Program-made: the position numbers and the translations under genes | Notes under the pieces: model-generated | What the model was told of the DNA's origin: nothing | Databases searched by the model: none | What the model saw: the letters and a program-made list of their open reading frames with translations, nothing else | Part shown: positions 8,570-17,143 of the stretch, one piece after another | Position numbering within the stretch: position 1 is the first letter of the stretch | Layout of the letters: each line of letters begins with the position of its first letter | Virus record (IMG/VR): IMGVR_UViG_3300017971_001822 | Location: 1-55,926 of that record | Strand: one strand, 5' to 3' | Length of the DNA: 55,926 nt | Source: a virus

Positions 8570-9040
8570 TTAGAATCCGCCTAAATTCATGACTTGTTCT
8601 TGTGGTTTCGTCTCAGGCTGTTCCGGCTTTTCTTTGTGGAACATCTCTCTCACAATTTCGATTAGCTCATCAACATTTTCCATATGGGGAATTCTATCTC
8701 TCATATCATCAAGCTCAGGCTTGTTCTCAAGGTCTTGGAAATGCATGATGCACATAGCGTTGAACACAACAGCAGCAAGATGATCTTCGTCTTTATCTCC
8801 AAGCGCAAATTGCATCATATGTCTGAACATGCTAGAGAAGAATCGGCTGAATTCCATGCCTTGCGCCCAGTTCCATGGATTATATTTCTTGGAACCGTTG
8901 CCGTAATGCATAGCAACCCTATAAAGCGCCGTTGGAGGGATAAGATCAAATCTAGGTTTACCTTCTTGTGTATCTCTAACAGCACCAGTGGTGAAATCCT
9001 GTCGCTGTCCTGAATCTTTAATCTCATACTTCTTGGCCAT
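8570..9040 (-). CDS. dATP/dGTP diphosphohydrolase-like protein (DUF5664)
   Basis: 156 residues. EGKPRFDLIPPTALYRVAMHY followed by GSKKYNPWNWAQGM and FRHMMQFALGDKDEDHLAAVVFNAMC matches the helical dGTP_diPhyd_N/DUF5664 family widespread in phages (all-alpha NTP pyrophosphohydrolase-like, acidic E/D metal ligands). The last 40 residues are a Pro/Glu/Gln-rich tail. It probably adjusts nucleotide pools or removes damaged dNTPs for phage replication. AAGGAG precedes the start. Biochemical activity is inferred from family membership only. Confidence 0.7.
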   Translation of the reverse strand: MAKKYEIKDSGQRQDFTTGAVRDTQEGKPRFDLIPPTALYRVAMHYGNGSKKYNPWNWAQGMEFSRFFSSMFRHMMQFALGDKDEDHLAAVVFNAMCIMHFQDLENKPELDDMRDRIPHMENVDELIEIVREMFHKEKPEQPETKPQEQVMNLGGF

Positions 9041-9049
9041 AAAGACTCC

Positions 9050-10186
9050 TTAATCTCTTAAAAGACTTTCCCTAGAAACGGTTTTAAGTATAGATCCAAT
9101 CTGGTTATTTATTTCTTCAGGGACCATGTCGCCTACGTCATTGACATCTTCCGGCGTGATAAAGAACAACCGGAAATAGTACCCGAAATCTTTGCTTAAT
9201 CTCTCAATTGCTTGTTTACCCGGCTCGTCGTTATCCAGAACGAATACAAGCGTTAAAGCACCAGCTTTTTGTAGCAACTGGCGTTGAGTATTTGACATAC
9301 TCAAACCAAACATAGCAACGCTATTTTTGATTCCAGCAGCATCCAGTGCCCAACAATTGCCGGGACTTTCACAAACAATCGCAGAACCGAATTTTGCTAT
9401 GAATGGCTTGGCATACCAATAATTGTATAAATGTTGTTCTGATCTGAATCCCTTTGAGTGCTTCCATTTCACATAAATGCCACGCTTTGTGTCGTCTGGG
9501 CAGTACATCATTGGCCCATGATACATTTGACATTCAGAGCATTGTTCCCAAACGCTACGACCAGACCAGCCTGCCACGACCCTACCTGTTTCGTCTAGCA
9601 CCGGGAAGAACGCTCTCTGGAAGAACGGCTTTCCTTTTTGCCCACAAAACGATATATGATATCTGTCAATAGTCTCTTTTGATATACCGCGACTCGGATA
9701 ATATACATCATCCGGCTGCAACATTGGCAAAACATCCACAAGAAGCGTTTCCTCTTTGTCGTATTTGTTTTGCTGTCTCTTCTTGTGTTCTTTAATTGCC
9801 TTATTGATTTCAATATCTGCTTCGGTTTCGTCGTCCATTTGGGATAATTGTAGATTCAATACTTTGGCGACGAATGCAACAGCCCTCTGGAATCCCCATT
9901 GATGTCCAGTCTTTTGTGACATTGTTCCTCTGACAAGCCCGAATACGCTATTGGATGGGCCGGTTATCTGTTCTTGTTCACAATGTTTGGTCATACATTT
10001 CCAGTGAGAACTCTGTATGGCCCAGTACAACGATCTTGGATTATCTCCCTCGTGGACTGGACACGCACACTGTATATAGTCGTTTCGTTCACGGTAATCG
10101 ATGCCGAGCGCATCGAAGATCTCGTCGATACGCTCTGACGCTCGCTCTTGTACAAATTGAACTTCTTGTCGTGTGAACTTTTTCAT
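9050..10186 (-). CDS. dnaG: DnaG-type primase (zinc finger plus TOPRIM)
   Basis: 378 residues. A CHC2-like zinc-binding domain comes first: CACPVHEGDNPRSLYW then WKCMTKHC (about 39-72). A middle RNAP-like segment contains FFPVLDETGRVVAGWSGR, the usual F-P-x-x-D-x-x-G-x-x-x-G-x-x-G-R primase motif. A TOPRIM core follows, with VCESPGNCWAL and FVLDNDEPGKQA (D-x-D). An extra Cys cluster (CSECQMYH...YC) sits in the linker. It overlaps the helicase gene by 4 bases, the usual primase-helicase pairing. Confidence 0.85.
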   Translation of the reverse strand: MKKFTRQEVQFVQERASERIDEIFDALGIDYRERNDYIQCACPVHEGDNPRSLYWAIQSSHWKCMTKHCEQEQITGPSNSVFGLVRGTMSQKTGHQWGFQRAVAFVAKVLNLQLSQMDDETEADIEINKAIKEHKKRQQNKYDKEETLLVDVLPMLQPDDVYYPSRGISKETIDRYHISFCGQKGKPFFQRAFFPVLDETGRVVAGWSGRSVWEQCSECQMYHGPMMYCPDDTKRGIYVKWKHSKGFRSEQHLYNYWYAKPFIAKFGSAIVCESPGNCWALDAAGIKNSVAMFGLSMSNTQRQLLQKAGALTLVFVLDNDEPGKQAIERLSKDFGYYFRLFFITPEDVNDVGDMVPEEINNQIGSILKTVSRESLLRD

Positions 10187-11622
10187 TTCTTCTTATTCTG
10201 TTTAAAGCCGCTGTCTATAGCTTGACTAAAAGTCTTGCCCTCTAAGAACTCTGCTTTCTGTAGATTATCTATGACATTGATGTATTCTCCCTGCGGCATT
10301 CCCGGCCCGAATCTCGTGTCAGTTACGATTAGTTTCTTGATTCCATTGGTTGGCGGATCTTCGTTTAGTTCCTCTGTTGTTTTGTACTTCAGTATTGTAA
10401 AGCTCGAACATAACCACAAGACCCTATCGGAACCGGATATCACATGACCGCCCTCTTTTTCCACTCCGTCCCTGTTCAACTGTACGGTCGCGAGAATTGG
10501 CAATCCCCATCGCACAGCAAAGTTGTGGAGAGAAGTCATCAAGAATCCCAACATTTGGAATTCGGATAAATTGCTTTTCAGGTCGTTCGCGTCCATGAGT
10601 TTTATATAATCGTAGATGATTAAACAAGGCTTTGCTTTGCCATTGTCTCTAAAGCCTACGTGTTTGGCCAGCCATCTTCTGGCAATTGAAATAACAGACT
10701 GCACAGACTGTCCAGCGATTGAACAATGTGTGATTGGTAGATTATTGATTTTATCTTTGCAAGACATAATAGCTTCTGCTGCTTCTGGAATCGTGGCGAA
10801 TTGGCCTGATTCTATTTGTTCTAAATCCATCTTCGAGATTAGTGAAGTCAATCTTGCTCTCTGCATAGGCTGAGTCAATTCGGTATCCAAATATAGTACG
10901 GGTATTCCGTTCGAAGCTATTCTCTCTGCCATATTCAAACACAAGAAAGATTTACCCACTTTTGGTCTTGCACCAACCACATTCACAGTGCTTTCTCGCA
11001 ATCCGCCACCTATCGCAGCGTCGAATTTCGGGAATCCAGTTGGTATTCCTATCGTATCTTTTGGATCTTCGGCTAACTCTTTCATTGCGATTTCAAAGTC
11101 TGCCGCTATCGGCTGCATTGTATTTTCTTGCGCCACGATCTTGCCAGTGAAATCAAAAATCGGATCTTCTATGGTAGCTATCAAATCTTCGATTTTCTCT
11201 TCTCCTGTGATACTGGCTAATTTGTTCGCAACGCTTGCCATGCACGAGAATCCGCGCCTTGCTATTGCCAACTTATTTACACAGGCAGCTATCTTTATCG
11301 AGTTGTCCTTGGATGGGGCACCCGCGCCGAAAAGAGACTCGACATATTCTTTCTCTCGCCCCTTACCGGCAAAATCATTGTAGGATAATGTCGCCGCAGC
11401 AGACATAATGCTTGGGACATCAAAATCCTTTGCGTTCCTCTCATGAACAAGATGTCGGAGGATAGAATAGATAACCTGATTGGTTGACAGATGAAAATCT
11501 TTCGGAGAATCGAGGATATCTTCGATTTCAAAGAGCAAATCTGCACCGTGTTGCACGATACCGCACAATACAGATCTTTCCATCCCATAGTCTTTTATTT
11601 TGTCTAGCTTGTTCTCGGCCAT
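10183..11622 (-). CDS. dnaB: DnaB-like replicative helicase
   Basis: 479 residues. The N-terminal helical domain contains MERSVLCGIVQHG, the DnaB primase-binding start. The RecA-type motor has GIPTGFPKFDAAIGGGL, Walker A GARPKVGKSF, Walker B-like CLIIYDYIKLM, and LATVQLNRD as motif III. The DnaB arginine-finger region is degenerate in the C-terminus (SGSDRVLWLCSS...VTDTRFGPG). Length is close to normal DnaB. It lies upstream of the primase and downstream of the RecA-like gene, in a phage replication operon. Confidence 0.88.
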   Translation of the reverse strand: MAENKLDKIKDYGMERSVLCGIVQHGADLLFEIEDILDSPKDFHLSTNQVIYSILRHLVHERNAKDFDVPSIMSAAATLSYNDFAGKGREKEYVESLFGAGAPSKDNSIKIAACVNKLAIARRGFSCMASVANKLASITGEEKIEDLIATIEDPIFDFTGKIVAQENTMQPIAADFEIAMKELAEDPKDTIGIPTGFPKFDAAIGGGLRESTVNVVGARPKVGKSFLCLNMAERIASNGIPVLYLDTELTQPMQRARLTSLISKMDLEQIESGQFATIPEAAEAIMSCKDKINNLPITHCSIAGQSVQSVISIARRWLAKHVGFRDNGKAKPCLIIYDYIKLMDANDLKSNLSEFQMLGFLMTSLHNFAVRWGLPILATVQLNRDGVEKEGGHVISGSDRVLWLCSSFTILKYKTTEELNEDPPTNGIKKLIVTDTRFGPGMPQGEYINVIDNLQKAEFLEGKTFSQAIDSGFKQNKKK

Positions 11623-11623
11623 A

Positions 11624-12205
11624 TTATTTCTTAGAATCGCCTACTTTCCCTCTTAGACATTGTTTACATTGCTGACCAATGTCTCTAGATGGGAAAGGAG
11701 AGTCGAATTTGTCTCCACAATCGCTGCATTCCACACGGAATGTAGTTTGTTTTGGTCTCGAAACTTTTTTCTTCTTGGCTTTTGCCGCAAGCTCTTCGTT
11801 GTATTCCTTTTTCCTTCTCAACTCTGTTGGAGACAGATCGTCTCCTGTAATTAACACCTTCTTGGTTCCATGCAAATTCTTCTTTGCTTTTGCTTTTTGG
11901 GATGAGATTTTTATATCTTCATCAACCTCATCGCCCACGTCGTCGCTTGTTGGGGATTTCTTCTTCTTTGTTTTCTTTTTGGTCTTCTTTCTTGTCTTCT
12001 TTTTCTTTTTTTCTGGCTCTGAGGCAGACATAAAAGCCTTCTTCAAAGCTGTTTCGATCACGCACATTACATCTTCTACAGCAAAATCAACCGGGCTCAT
12101 ATCCGGACCTTCAATGTCAACTCCGGTCAAATCCATATATGCTTCGCAGACCAAGCCCCATTCCTGCTGTTCTATTCCATGTCTAAGTTTATCAATTGGA
12201 CTCAT
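11624..12205 (-). CDS. Lys-rich protein with C-terminal zinc ribbon, function unknown
   Basis: 193 residues in three parts: an N-terminal helical domain (about 1-60), a very basic linker of K/T repeats (about 64-85) and a further charged region, then a zinc ribbon CSDCGDKFDSPF...CKQC near the end. The basic linker suggests DNA or RNA binding. It sits between the helicase and a coiled-coil gene, so a helicase-loader or replisome accessory role is possible but unproven. AGGAG precedes the start. Confidence 0.6.
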   Translation of the reverse strand: MSPIDKLRHGIEQQEWGLVCEAYMDLTGVDIEGPDMSPVDFAVEDVMCVIETALKKAFMSASEPEKKKKKTRKKTKKKTKKKKSPTSDDVGDEVDEDIKISSQKAKAKKNLHGTKKVLITGDDLSPTELRRKKEYNEELAAKAKKKKVSRPKQTTFRVECSDCGDKFDSPFPSRDIGQQCKQCLRGKVGDSKK

Positions 12206-12611
12206 TGTTTTTCTCCTGATATCTTACTCTGCCGAGATTTGATAAGCATTGAACCATCATCTCGACTCGACGGGTTAAATAAGCAACTCTAGATTCTCTC
12301 ATTTTTACTTCTTTAACCCAACTAGCCATCTTCGATTTGTCTTCGATATTGGTCAATCTTTTCTCATTGCCCCTTGCCCAATCCAAGAATGATTTACATT
12401 CGTTCGTTTTCTGTTGCAGGAAAAACGCATACTGAGATAGCATGAAAGCATATTCGGCAATCTGAATAGAAGATATCGCTTGAAGGTCTTCATTCTTAAG
12501 CTGTAAAATAGATTCTATCTCAGACCGTTCCGGCTCATACTTCGGCAAGCCGAGAAACGCTTCCCATTTCTCTAGCTGAGTTTTGTAATTTTCATAATCC
12601 TGACTAAGCAT
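12192..12611 (-). CDS. Alpha-helical protein, possibly UvsY-like recombination mediator
   Basis: 139 residues, predicted almost wholly helical, with two long heptad-like stretches (YKTQLEKWEAFL; MLSQYAFFLQQKTNECKSFL). Size and position, two genes downstream of a RecA/UvsX-like recombinase, resemble UvsY of T4-like phages (about 137 residues). I see no decisive motif, so this rests on size, helicity and context. The start has only a weak GAGATT ribosome site and overlaps the end of the nuclease gene by 8 bases. Confidence 0.4.
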   Translation of the reverse strand: MLSQDYENYKTQLEKWEAFLGLPKYEPERSEIESILQLKNEDLQAISSIQIAEYAFMLSQYAFFLQQKTNECKSFLDWARGNEKRLTNIEDKSKMASWVKEVKMRESRVAYLTRRVEMMVQCLSNLGRVRYQEKNNESN

Positions 12612-12972
12612 CGTAAATCTCGATTAATTTGAACCCGTTTAAATCGCACCACTCTCTCTTGCGCTTGTCTCTGTCTAACTGATTGTGAAAAGCTTTTTTC
12701 GTTGGATGGAAAAATTTCACTTGCTTCGTGTGCTGTTCGCCGTGACACTCCACGACTAGACCTAGTGACGGTATAAAAAAATCCAGAACGAAATTCTCGC
12801 CCGGAATATAGATTTCTTCGAAGATAGAATCGTAAGGATACTTTTCTTGTAGATCTTGTCCAACTCTATACTGGAATTCCGATCTAGATCCACCACTACT
12901 TTTTAGTCTTTTTCCCCTTAGACTTATCTTCGTCGTCCCGCCGCTTGTCAGTTTGACTTCCATATTGCACAT
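12604..12972 (-). CDS. DUF559/Vsr-like small endonuclease fold protein
   Basis: 122 residues. FVLDFFIPSLGLVVECHGEQHT is the D...E-x-H/D core of PD-(D/E)xK nucleases of the DUF559/very-short-patch type. It is followed by a charged helix with DRDKRKREWCDLNG and the terminal LIEIYD strand. The first 25 residues lie inside the RecA-like gene, so the true start may be later; no in-frame ATG with a clear ribosome site is visible. Probably a repair or recombination nuclease acting with its neighbours. Confidence 0.65.
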   Translation of the reverse strand: MCNMEVKLTSGGTTKISLRGKRLKSSGGSRSEFQYRVGQDLQEKYPYDSIFEEIYIPGENFVLDFFIPSLGLVVECHGEQHTKQVKFFHPTKKAFHNQLDRDKRKREWCDLNGFKLIEIYDA

Positions 12973-13996
12973 CCGGCAAAAGAATTTTTCTCACTTCTGC
13001 TTCAAGTTCTTCCAGCTTCTCTGGGTTCTCATTCAAGAACCCGCAAAGACTTGCCATCCCCTGCCACTTTGGTATCGCATCATCTGACGACTTGAACATT
13101 GGTATAGAATACCAAGCTCCAGCTTTTTCAATCAGTCCAAGATTCTCTGCATTAACCGCAACATCCATAGCATTATCAACGCCCGCCCCATATCGTATTG
13201 GTACGGCGCATGGGATATATGGCTTGCCGAGAGCCGAGCAGATAATCTTCAGATGAATATTTTGCCCGTCTATCTCATTTGTATCTTTGTTCGTCTTCCA
13301 TAGCTCGAACCAAGTAGCGTTAATCCAGACTGAACATGCGTATTGTATTCCAACGCCGCCTTTCTCTACCCACTTCTTCCTAGACGCTGGATCTCTATTC
13401 GTTATCATGTGAGAGATAAAGATTAGGATGTTGTTATTGATATCTATGATGTCGGACATTCGCCTAAAGAATGATGATGTTAATTTCGGAGTACCAGCCA
13501 TGTCCTTATTGGCACCAAGCGATTCGCTTTGCTCGACCATGGTGGAGAGTTGTGCCAAGCTATCAACGACTACGACAGCACCGGGATGATCTTTGAGAGC
13601 CCTCTCCAAGATAGTTAGCCAATCCTCTGCGGTCAATATGCTCTGCGCTGTAGATTCAATCCATTTCAACTTATTGATATTCTCGCCGCAAACCTGCTGA
13701 ACCTGTTCTGTCGTGCATCGCCGCTCGATGTTTAGATAGAATGCTTCTCTGCCAGCATTGATAGCATTGTTTAGTATCCCCAAAGATAGATATGTTTTCC
13801 CGGCCTTCGGTTTCCCGGAAATCAAAGCAACTTTGCCTTCTGGTATGCCGCCGCTGAGCGCAATGTCTAAAGACAATGATGTTTTCAGTACGTTCTTTGG
13901 TTTTTGAGCTATGACATCGGCTTTTGTCAAAATGCCTTCGCCATATTGTCTTTTTAGAAACTGATCGAAACTTTCGTTCTCAATCTTCTTTTTCAC
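12896..13996 (-). CDS. RecA/UvsX-like recombinase
   Basis: 366 residues, GTG start. Walker A is SGKPKAGKTYLSLG (about 60-73), Walker B VVVVDSLAQL (about 137-146), and LIFISHM is the motif-C-like strand. FRRMSDIID and the loop with KKWVEKGGVGIQ correspond to the DNA-binding loops. The Lys-rich tail KSKGKKTKK overlaps the downstream nuclease gene. It catalyses strand exchange for phage recombination and repair, with the helicase, Cas4-like nucleases and a possible mediator nearby. Confidence 0.85.
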   Translation of the reverse strand: MKKKIENESFDQFLKRQYGEGILTKADVIAQKPKNVLKTSLSLDIALSGGIPEGKVALISGKPKAGKTYLSLGILNNAINAGREAFYLNIERRCTTEQVQQVCGENINKLKWIESTAQSILTAEDWLTILERALKDHPGAVVVVDSLAQLSTMVEQSESLGANKDMAGTPKLTSSFFRRMSDIIDINNNILIFISHMITNRDPASRKKWVEKGGVGIQYACSVWINATWFELWKTNKDTNEIDGQNIHLKIICSALGKPYIPCAVPIRYGAGVDNAMDVAVNAENLGLIEKAGAWYSIPMFKSSDDAIPKWQGMASLCGFLNENPEKLEELEAEVRKILLPDVQYGSQTDKRRDDEDKSKGKKTKK

Positions 13997-14450
13997 GTTC
14001 TTCTATTTCCTTTAGCTTGGCAAGCTTACTTTTTGCGCCCAAATCTGGAAAAGCAAAATTCTCAAATCCATCAATTGAAACTACGGTTGGCTTTGCTCTG
14101 GCTAGATTCTCTCTGTGTTGTTTCTTCTGTTCGTATTTCTTTTTTACAGCACGCTCTATTTTGTTGATTGTTTTGGTAGCCGACAATGATTTAATATTCA
14201 ACTCCTTGACCACATCTATTATGGCGGACCTGAGAAGAACATCATCAAAGTTGCCGAACCTCTTCTTGAGATTCGACATTCCCCTGATCTCTCTCTTGTA
14301 CTTAGGAGCCCAATACTTACCGTCTTTCCAGAACCTTGGGCCTATTTTCCGATTTACGTTTAGACATACTTGCTCTATAACATAATCGCGGAAAAAGACC
14401 ATAAGTCCCGGCGTAGTCGGAGAAGAGTATGATTTTTCTTCTTTTGGCAT
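13980..14450 (-). CDS. Basic hypothetical protein
   Basis: 156 residues, unrecognised. It has an N-terminal region with FFRDYVIEQVCLNVNRKIG and KDGKYWAPKYKREIRG, then a Lys/Arg-rich helix (ERAVKKKYEQKKQHREN), and ends in a charged segment. The start overlaps the previous stop as TAATG. The position just upstream of the RecA-like gene suggests a DNA-related role. No catalytic motif seen. Confidence 0.55.
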   Translation of the reverse strand: MPKEEKSYSSPTTPGLMVFFRDYVIEQVCLNVNRKIGPRFWKDGKYWAPKYKREIRGMSNLKKRFGNFDDVLLRSAIIDVVKELNIKSLSATKTINKIERAVKKKYEQKKQHRENLARAKPTVVSIDGFENFAFPDLGAKSKLAKLKEIEEREKED

Positions 14451-14860
14451 TACGGGTTCTCGATCAAGAAGAAACCAGCCTTTTGCCTTGTCCTGTCTTC
14501 GGTAAATGAATCGCTGAAGTTTTCTCTATGCCATTGAATCGTGACAACATTCCCGTCATAGTAACCAACACCGACATAGGTAGCTTGTCCGCCCGGAAAT
14601 GTTTTTCTGGCTTTCTTGCCGAAGAAATAGCCTTTCTGATTCGGCGGCATTGGATACTCTCTGCCGCCCGGCCCCTGTAATCTCAAACCAGTGATTGATA
14701 AGCCGGGATTAGTCTCGATGAATTTCTTCAGACGAATCCATGCATTCTTGGCGTTTGGTCTTTCATCTTGGATGACAGTGCGACCATCAGACAATGATGC
14801 CAGAAACCTCGTTTTTGGCGTTGAAGCTACTACCTGAAATTCTACAAGATTCTCATTCAT
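14450..14860 (-). CDS. Hypothetical protein
   Basis: 136 residues from the ATG at 14860, which has AAGGAG upstream. Predicted mixed alpha/beta; segments FLASLSDGRTVIQDERPN and LRLQGPGGREYPMPPNQKGY look like a small beta-rich domain. No family recognised. It overlaps the upstream gene by 8 bases and is translationally coupled within the replication operon. Confidence 0.55.
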   Translation of the reverse strand: MNENLVEFQVVASTPKTRFLASLSDGRTVIQDERPNAKNAWIRLKKFIETNPGLSITGLRLQGPGGREYPMPPNQKGYFFGKKARKTFPGGQATYVGVGYYDGNVVTIQWHRENFSDSFTEDRTRQKAGFFLIENP

Positions 14861-15206
14861 TTGTATCACTCTCCTTGTTAAAAGGTGAATATCCCAATTC
14901 TTCATCTGCTCGAAAAGCATCCGACTCTGTCATACTGGCTCCATGCTTATTGGCGAGCCTGTTTTTCTTCTTGGGTCTGACGCACATAATATTCTTCATA
15001 TTCTGTGGAGGAATTGGTGGTTTCTTTGGCTTCTCTGGTTCTTGTGTTACTCGCCCTTTTTCTGGCGCAACAAAATCTTTGATCAATTCAAGAGCAGACG
15101 AGATGAACTCTTCCCTCTTTTTTGATTTTCTACCGAGGTTGACATTAGACGTAGACAACAGTGCTTCCATATTAACTAAAAGCCTCTCTGCCTTTTCAGA
15201 ATCCAT
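14853..15206 (-). CDS. Hypothetical protein with Pro/Lys-rich middle
   Basis: 117 residues. An N-terminal helix pair (to about residue 50) is followed by a proline-rich linker (EPEKPKKPPIPPQ) and a charged C-terminus. The ribosome site AAGGAG precedes the ATG. No recognised domain; part of the run of unknown proteins upstream of the RecA-like gene. Confidence 0.5.
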   Translation of the reverse strand: MDSEKAERLLVNMEALLSTSNVNLGRKSKKREEFISSALELIKDFVAPEKGRVTQEPEKPKKPPIPPQNMKNIMCVRPKKKNRLANKHGASMTESDAFRADEELGYSPFNKESDTNE

Positions 15207-15543
15207 GCGAAAATCTCCTTTGTGCTACAATAAAGTGTGTTGCGTTCTTGCTGCGGAGATACGTGACGTATGATGAGTAGCATTCTTCGCTACATTTTCG
15301 TAGATTATACACATATCTCGCTTGAACATAACCGGGCCTATCTTGCCTATTCATGTCCGCACCAACCGTATTGGGATTAAATAGCTCGTCGTCATTAGAA
15401 GCCAAAACCCAGTACATAGCCCTATTCCGCTCTTCTGGATGAATCTGTTTGGCAACAACACTCCTTGTTTTGAGCGGGCTTTTCTCTACTGGTCGATCAT
15501 AACAATGCGGAGTACCGTTTATATCAACTAAGGTAACTTTCAT
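15196..15543 (-). CDS. Hypothetical protein
   Basis: 115 residues if translation starts at the ATG overlapping the previous stop (TAATG); an ATG nine bases earlier is also possible. It contains KTRSVVAKQIHPEERNRAMY and a C-terminal segment with several aromatic residues (GYVQARYVYNLRKCSEECYS). Function not recognised. Confidence 0.5.
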   Translation of the reverse strand: MKVTLVDINGTPHCYDRPVEKSPLKTRSVVAKQIHPEERNRAMYWVLASNDDELFNPNTVGADMNRQDRPGYVQARYVYNLRKCSEECYSSYVTYLRSKNATHFIVAQRRFSHGF

Positions 15544-15878
15544 TACTTCCATGCCTTAAAAACAAAATCGCATCCATCAATCTTCTCGCCTGTCGGCTCA
15601 AAAGACATTTCATCGCTCGGTGTACCGGGATAAAACTGCCCATGTACCTCTTGAATATATGATTTACCGTTACATAAGCCACATCTTACCATGACTTTGC
15701 ACGACATAGGATCTAGGCCCCTCTTCGACAATTCCTCGTTGGTCTGTACGATGAGGAATTCCATTAAGATTTCTCCGCAGTCTGCGCAGGCAATGTCAAC
15801 TGTGCCATGGTCTTGTAGTCCCATCGGCTGTCTTTCTTTTGGTCGTGATATCTCGATCTTTGCTTTCTTCTCTTCCAT
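15543..15878 (-). CDS. Zinc-ribbon hypothetical protein
   Basis: 111 residues with CADCG (31-35) and CGLCNG (about 66-71), spaced as a zinc ribbon with a long middle. GGAG lies nine bases before the ATG. It forms a pair with the FmdB-like gene immediately upstream. Function unknown. Confidence 0.55.
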   Translation of the reverse strand: MEEKKAKIEISRPKERQPMGLQDHGTVDIACADCGEILMEFLIVQTNEELSKRGLDPMSCKVMVRCGLCNGKSYIQEVHGQFYPGTPSDEMSFEPTGEKIDGCDFVFKAWK

Positions 15879-15879
15879 T

Positions 15880-16203
15880 TTAAGTTTCTCCAGTTCTTAT
15901 GTACTTTTTGGGATTTTTCAAAATGTCATTTCTGATTTTGCCGTCTTTGTTCGATCTCCACCAAGGTATCTCTTCTGTTTTGTTTTTCCCTTCGCCTAGT
16001 CTGTCGCCAAGCTCTTTCTTCTTTGGTTCCCCGCGACATGGTGTTGTTGTGCCCTTCACAATTGCAGCAGCACCAGCGCCAATCAGTTTCTGAAGCGCTG
16101 GTTTATTGCATTCTGGACAGTCCTTCAAAGGCTCTGCTGTCATACCATGGAAAGCCTCGAATTCATGCCCGCATTCTTCACACTTATAATCATATGTAGG
16201 CAT
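15880..16203 (-). CDS. FmdB-family zinc-ribbon protein
   Basis: 107 residues. MPTYDYKCEECGHEFEAFHG and CPECNKPALQKLIG are diagnostic of the FmdB/CxxC_CxxC_SSSS small zinc-ribbon family. The C-terminal half is charged and shorter than in hosts. It is the first gene after promoter 16218-16247; GGAGG lies seven bases before the ATG. FmdB proteins are suspected regulators, but this one's target is unknown. Confidence 0.75.
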   Translation of the reverse strand: MPTYDYKCEECGHEFEAFHGMTAEPLKDCPECNKPALQKLIGAGAAAIVKGTTTPCRGEPKKKELGDRLGEGKNKTEEIPWWRSNKDGKIRNDILKNPKKYIRTGET

Positions 16204-16217
16204 GTTACCTCCACTCT

Positions 16218-16247
16218 ATTATATCATCATGGGTCAACATTTTCTGC
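16218..16247 (-). promoter_or_regulatory. Conserved phage promoter, copy a (GCAGAAA-N14-TGATATAAT)
   Basis: On the minus strand, GCAGAAA is followed by 14 bases and TGATATAAT. Read as a sigma-70-type site, this is a -35 of CAGAAA, a 17-base spacer and an extended -10. It lies 15 bases upstream of the FmdB-like ATG and overlaps the end of the membrane protein gene. It differs at one position from the other four copies. Confidence 0.7.
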
Positions 16248-16724
16248 AAAAGTTCCACATTTTTTCGCAAAATCAGCTAGCTCTACCTGATGCCTCGGCT
16301 TGAATGACCCGCCATTCCTAACCTCTTTTTCGACTTGCTCTTTAACAGCACGACGGGTATGGTCGGAAGTCTTTGATACAGCACAAGTTACGAGCTTCAG
16401 TAGGTTCGTTTTCTTGACTAACAGGTATAGTGTGATCCCGAACGCCGACAAAAATATGATGATTATTAAACAAGCCCCAAGAACTATCCAGCCACCACCT
16501 CCGTAGTTGATAGTCTCTGCCTGAATCTTCTTATCGAACTTGATTGTTAGATCATCTGCCACTTTCTCAAGGCTATCCAGCCTAGTCGTGACGCTGCCAA
16601 GCTGTGCCTTCATTGCTTCTGGTGAAACACAATTAAGAGACAACGTCGCTAACGCGATGACCGCCGCTGTGACTGCCGCCTTAATTGTTTTCGTCGTTCT
16701 CGTTTGGCTTTTTTTGTATTGCAT
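16227..16724 (-). CDS. Membrane protein with N-terminal signal-like segment
   Basis: 165 residues. A hydrophobic stretch (AAVTAAVIALATLSLNC, about 16-32) resembles a signal peptide ending in Cys, though Asn before Cys makes a poor lipobox. A coiled-coil region follows, then a strong transmembrane helix (about 77-105) and a basic cytoplasmic-looking tail. The first 76 bases overlap the RNase H gene in another frame. A spanin or envelope function is conceivable but unsupported. Confidence 0.55.
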   Translation of the reverse strand: MQYKKSQTRTTKTIKAAVTAAVIALATLSLNCVSPEAMKAQLGSVTTRLDSLEKVADDLTIKFDKKIQAETINYGGGGWIVLGACLIIIIFLSAFGITLYLLVKKTNLLKLVTCAVSKTSDHTRRAVKEQVEKEVRNGGSFKPRHQVELADFAKKCGTFAENVDP

Positions 16725-17143
16725 TTTTCCAGTCTCCGCTTAAACACTTTATTGACTAGAGCGTCGGCCCTTTTGTTCTCTGCGCGAGGAACCCACTTGA
16801 TGCTATAGTCATCAAATTGCGACAATAGGCCAAGAATCTGGTTGCGATGCTCTCTAAGTTCTGGCTTATTCACTTTGAATACCTGCATAACTTGCTTGAT
16901 GACAAGCTGTGAGTCACCAACGATATGCACGACCCGAACTTTATTCCTGATACAATGTCTCAATCCAGATATTAACGCTTTGTATTCGGAAATGTTGGAT
17001 GTGCCTTCGCCGCACATTCTTGATCCTTGGAAAAAGACTTTTTCTTCGTCTTCTGGGTCAACAGCCAAATAGCCTAACGCCATCTTCCCCTGACGAATTC
17101 CGCCATCAAAATACAACACCACCTCAGAATGGGGTGACTCCAT
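16649..17143 (-). CDS. rnhA: Ribonuclease H (type I)
   Basis: 164 residues. All four acidic catalytic positions are visible: D13 in YFDGG, E53 in NISEYKAL, D77 in VGDSQLV, D127 in ENKRADALV. The fold ends near residue 135; the remaining 30 residues are an unusual Arg/Lys-rich tail (KKAKRERRKQLRRQSQRR) encoded where the membrane protein gene overlaps. It likely removes RNA primers during phage replication. Start supported by GGAG. Confidence 0.9.
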   Translation of the reverse strand: MESPHSEVVLYFDGGIRQGKMALGYLAVDPEDEEKVFFQGSRMCGEGTSNISEYKALISGLRHCIRNKVRVVHIVGDSQLVIKQVMQVFKVNKPELREHRNQILGLLSQFDDYSIKWVPRAENKRADALVNKVFKRRLEKCNTKKAKRERRKQLRRQSQRRSSR

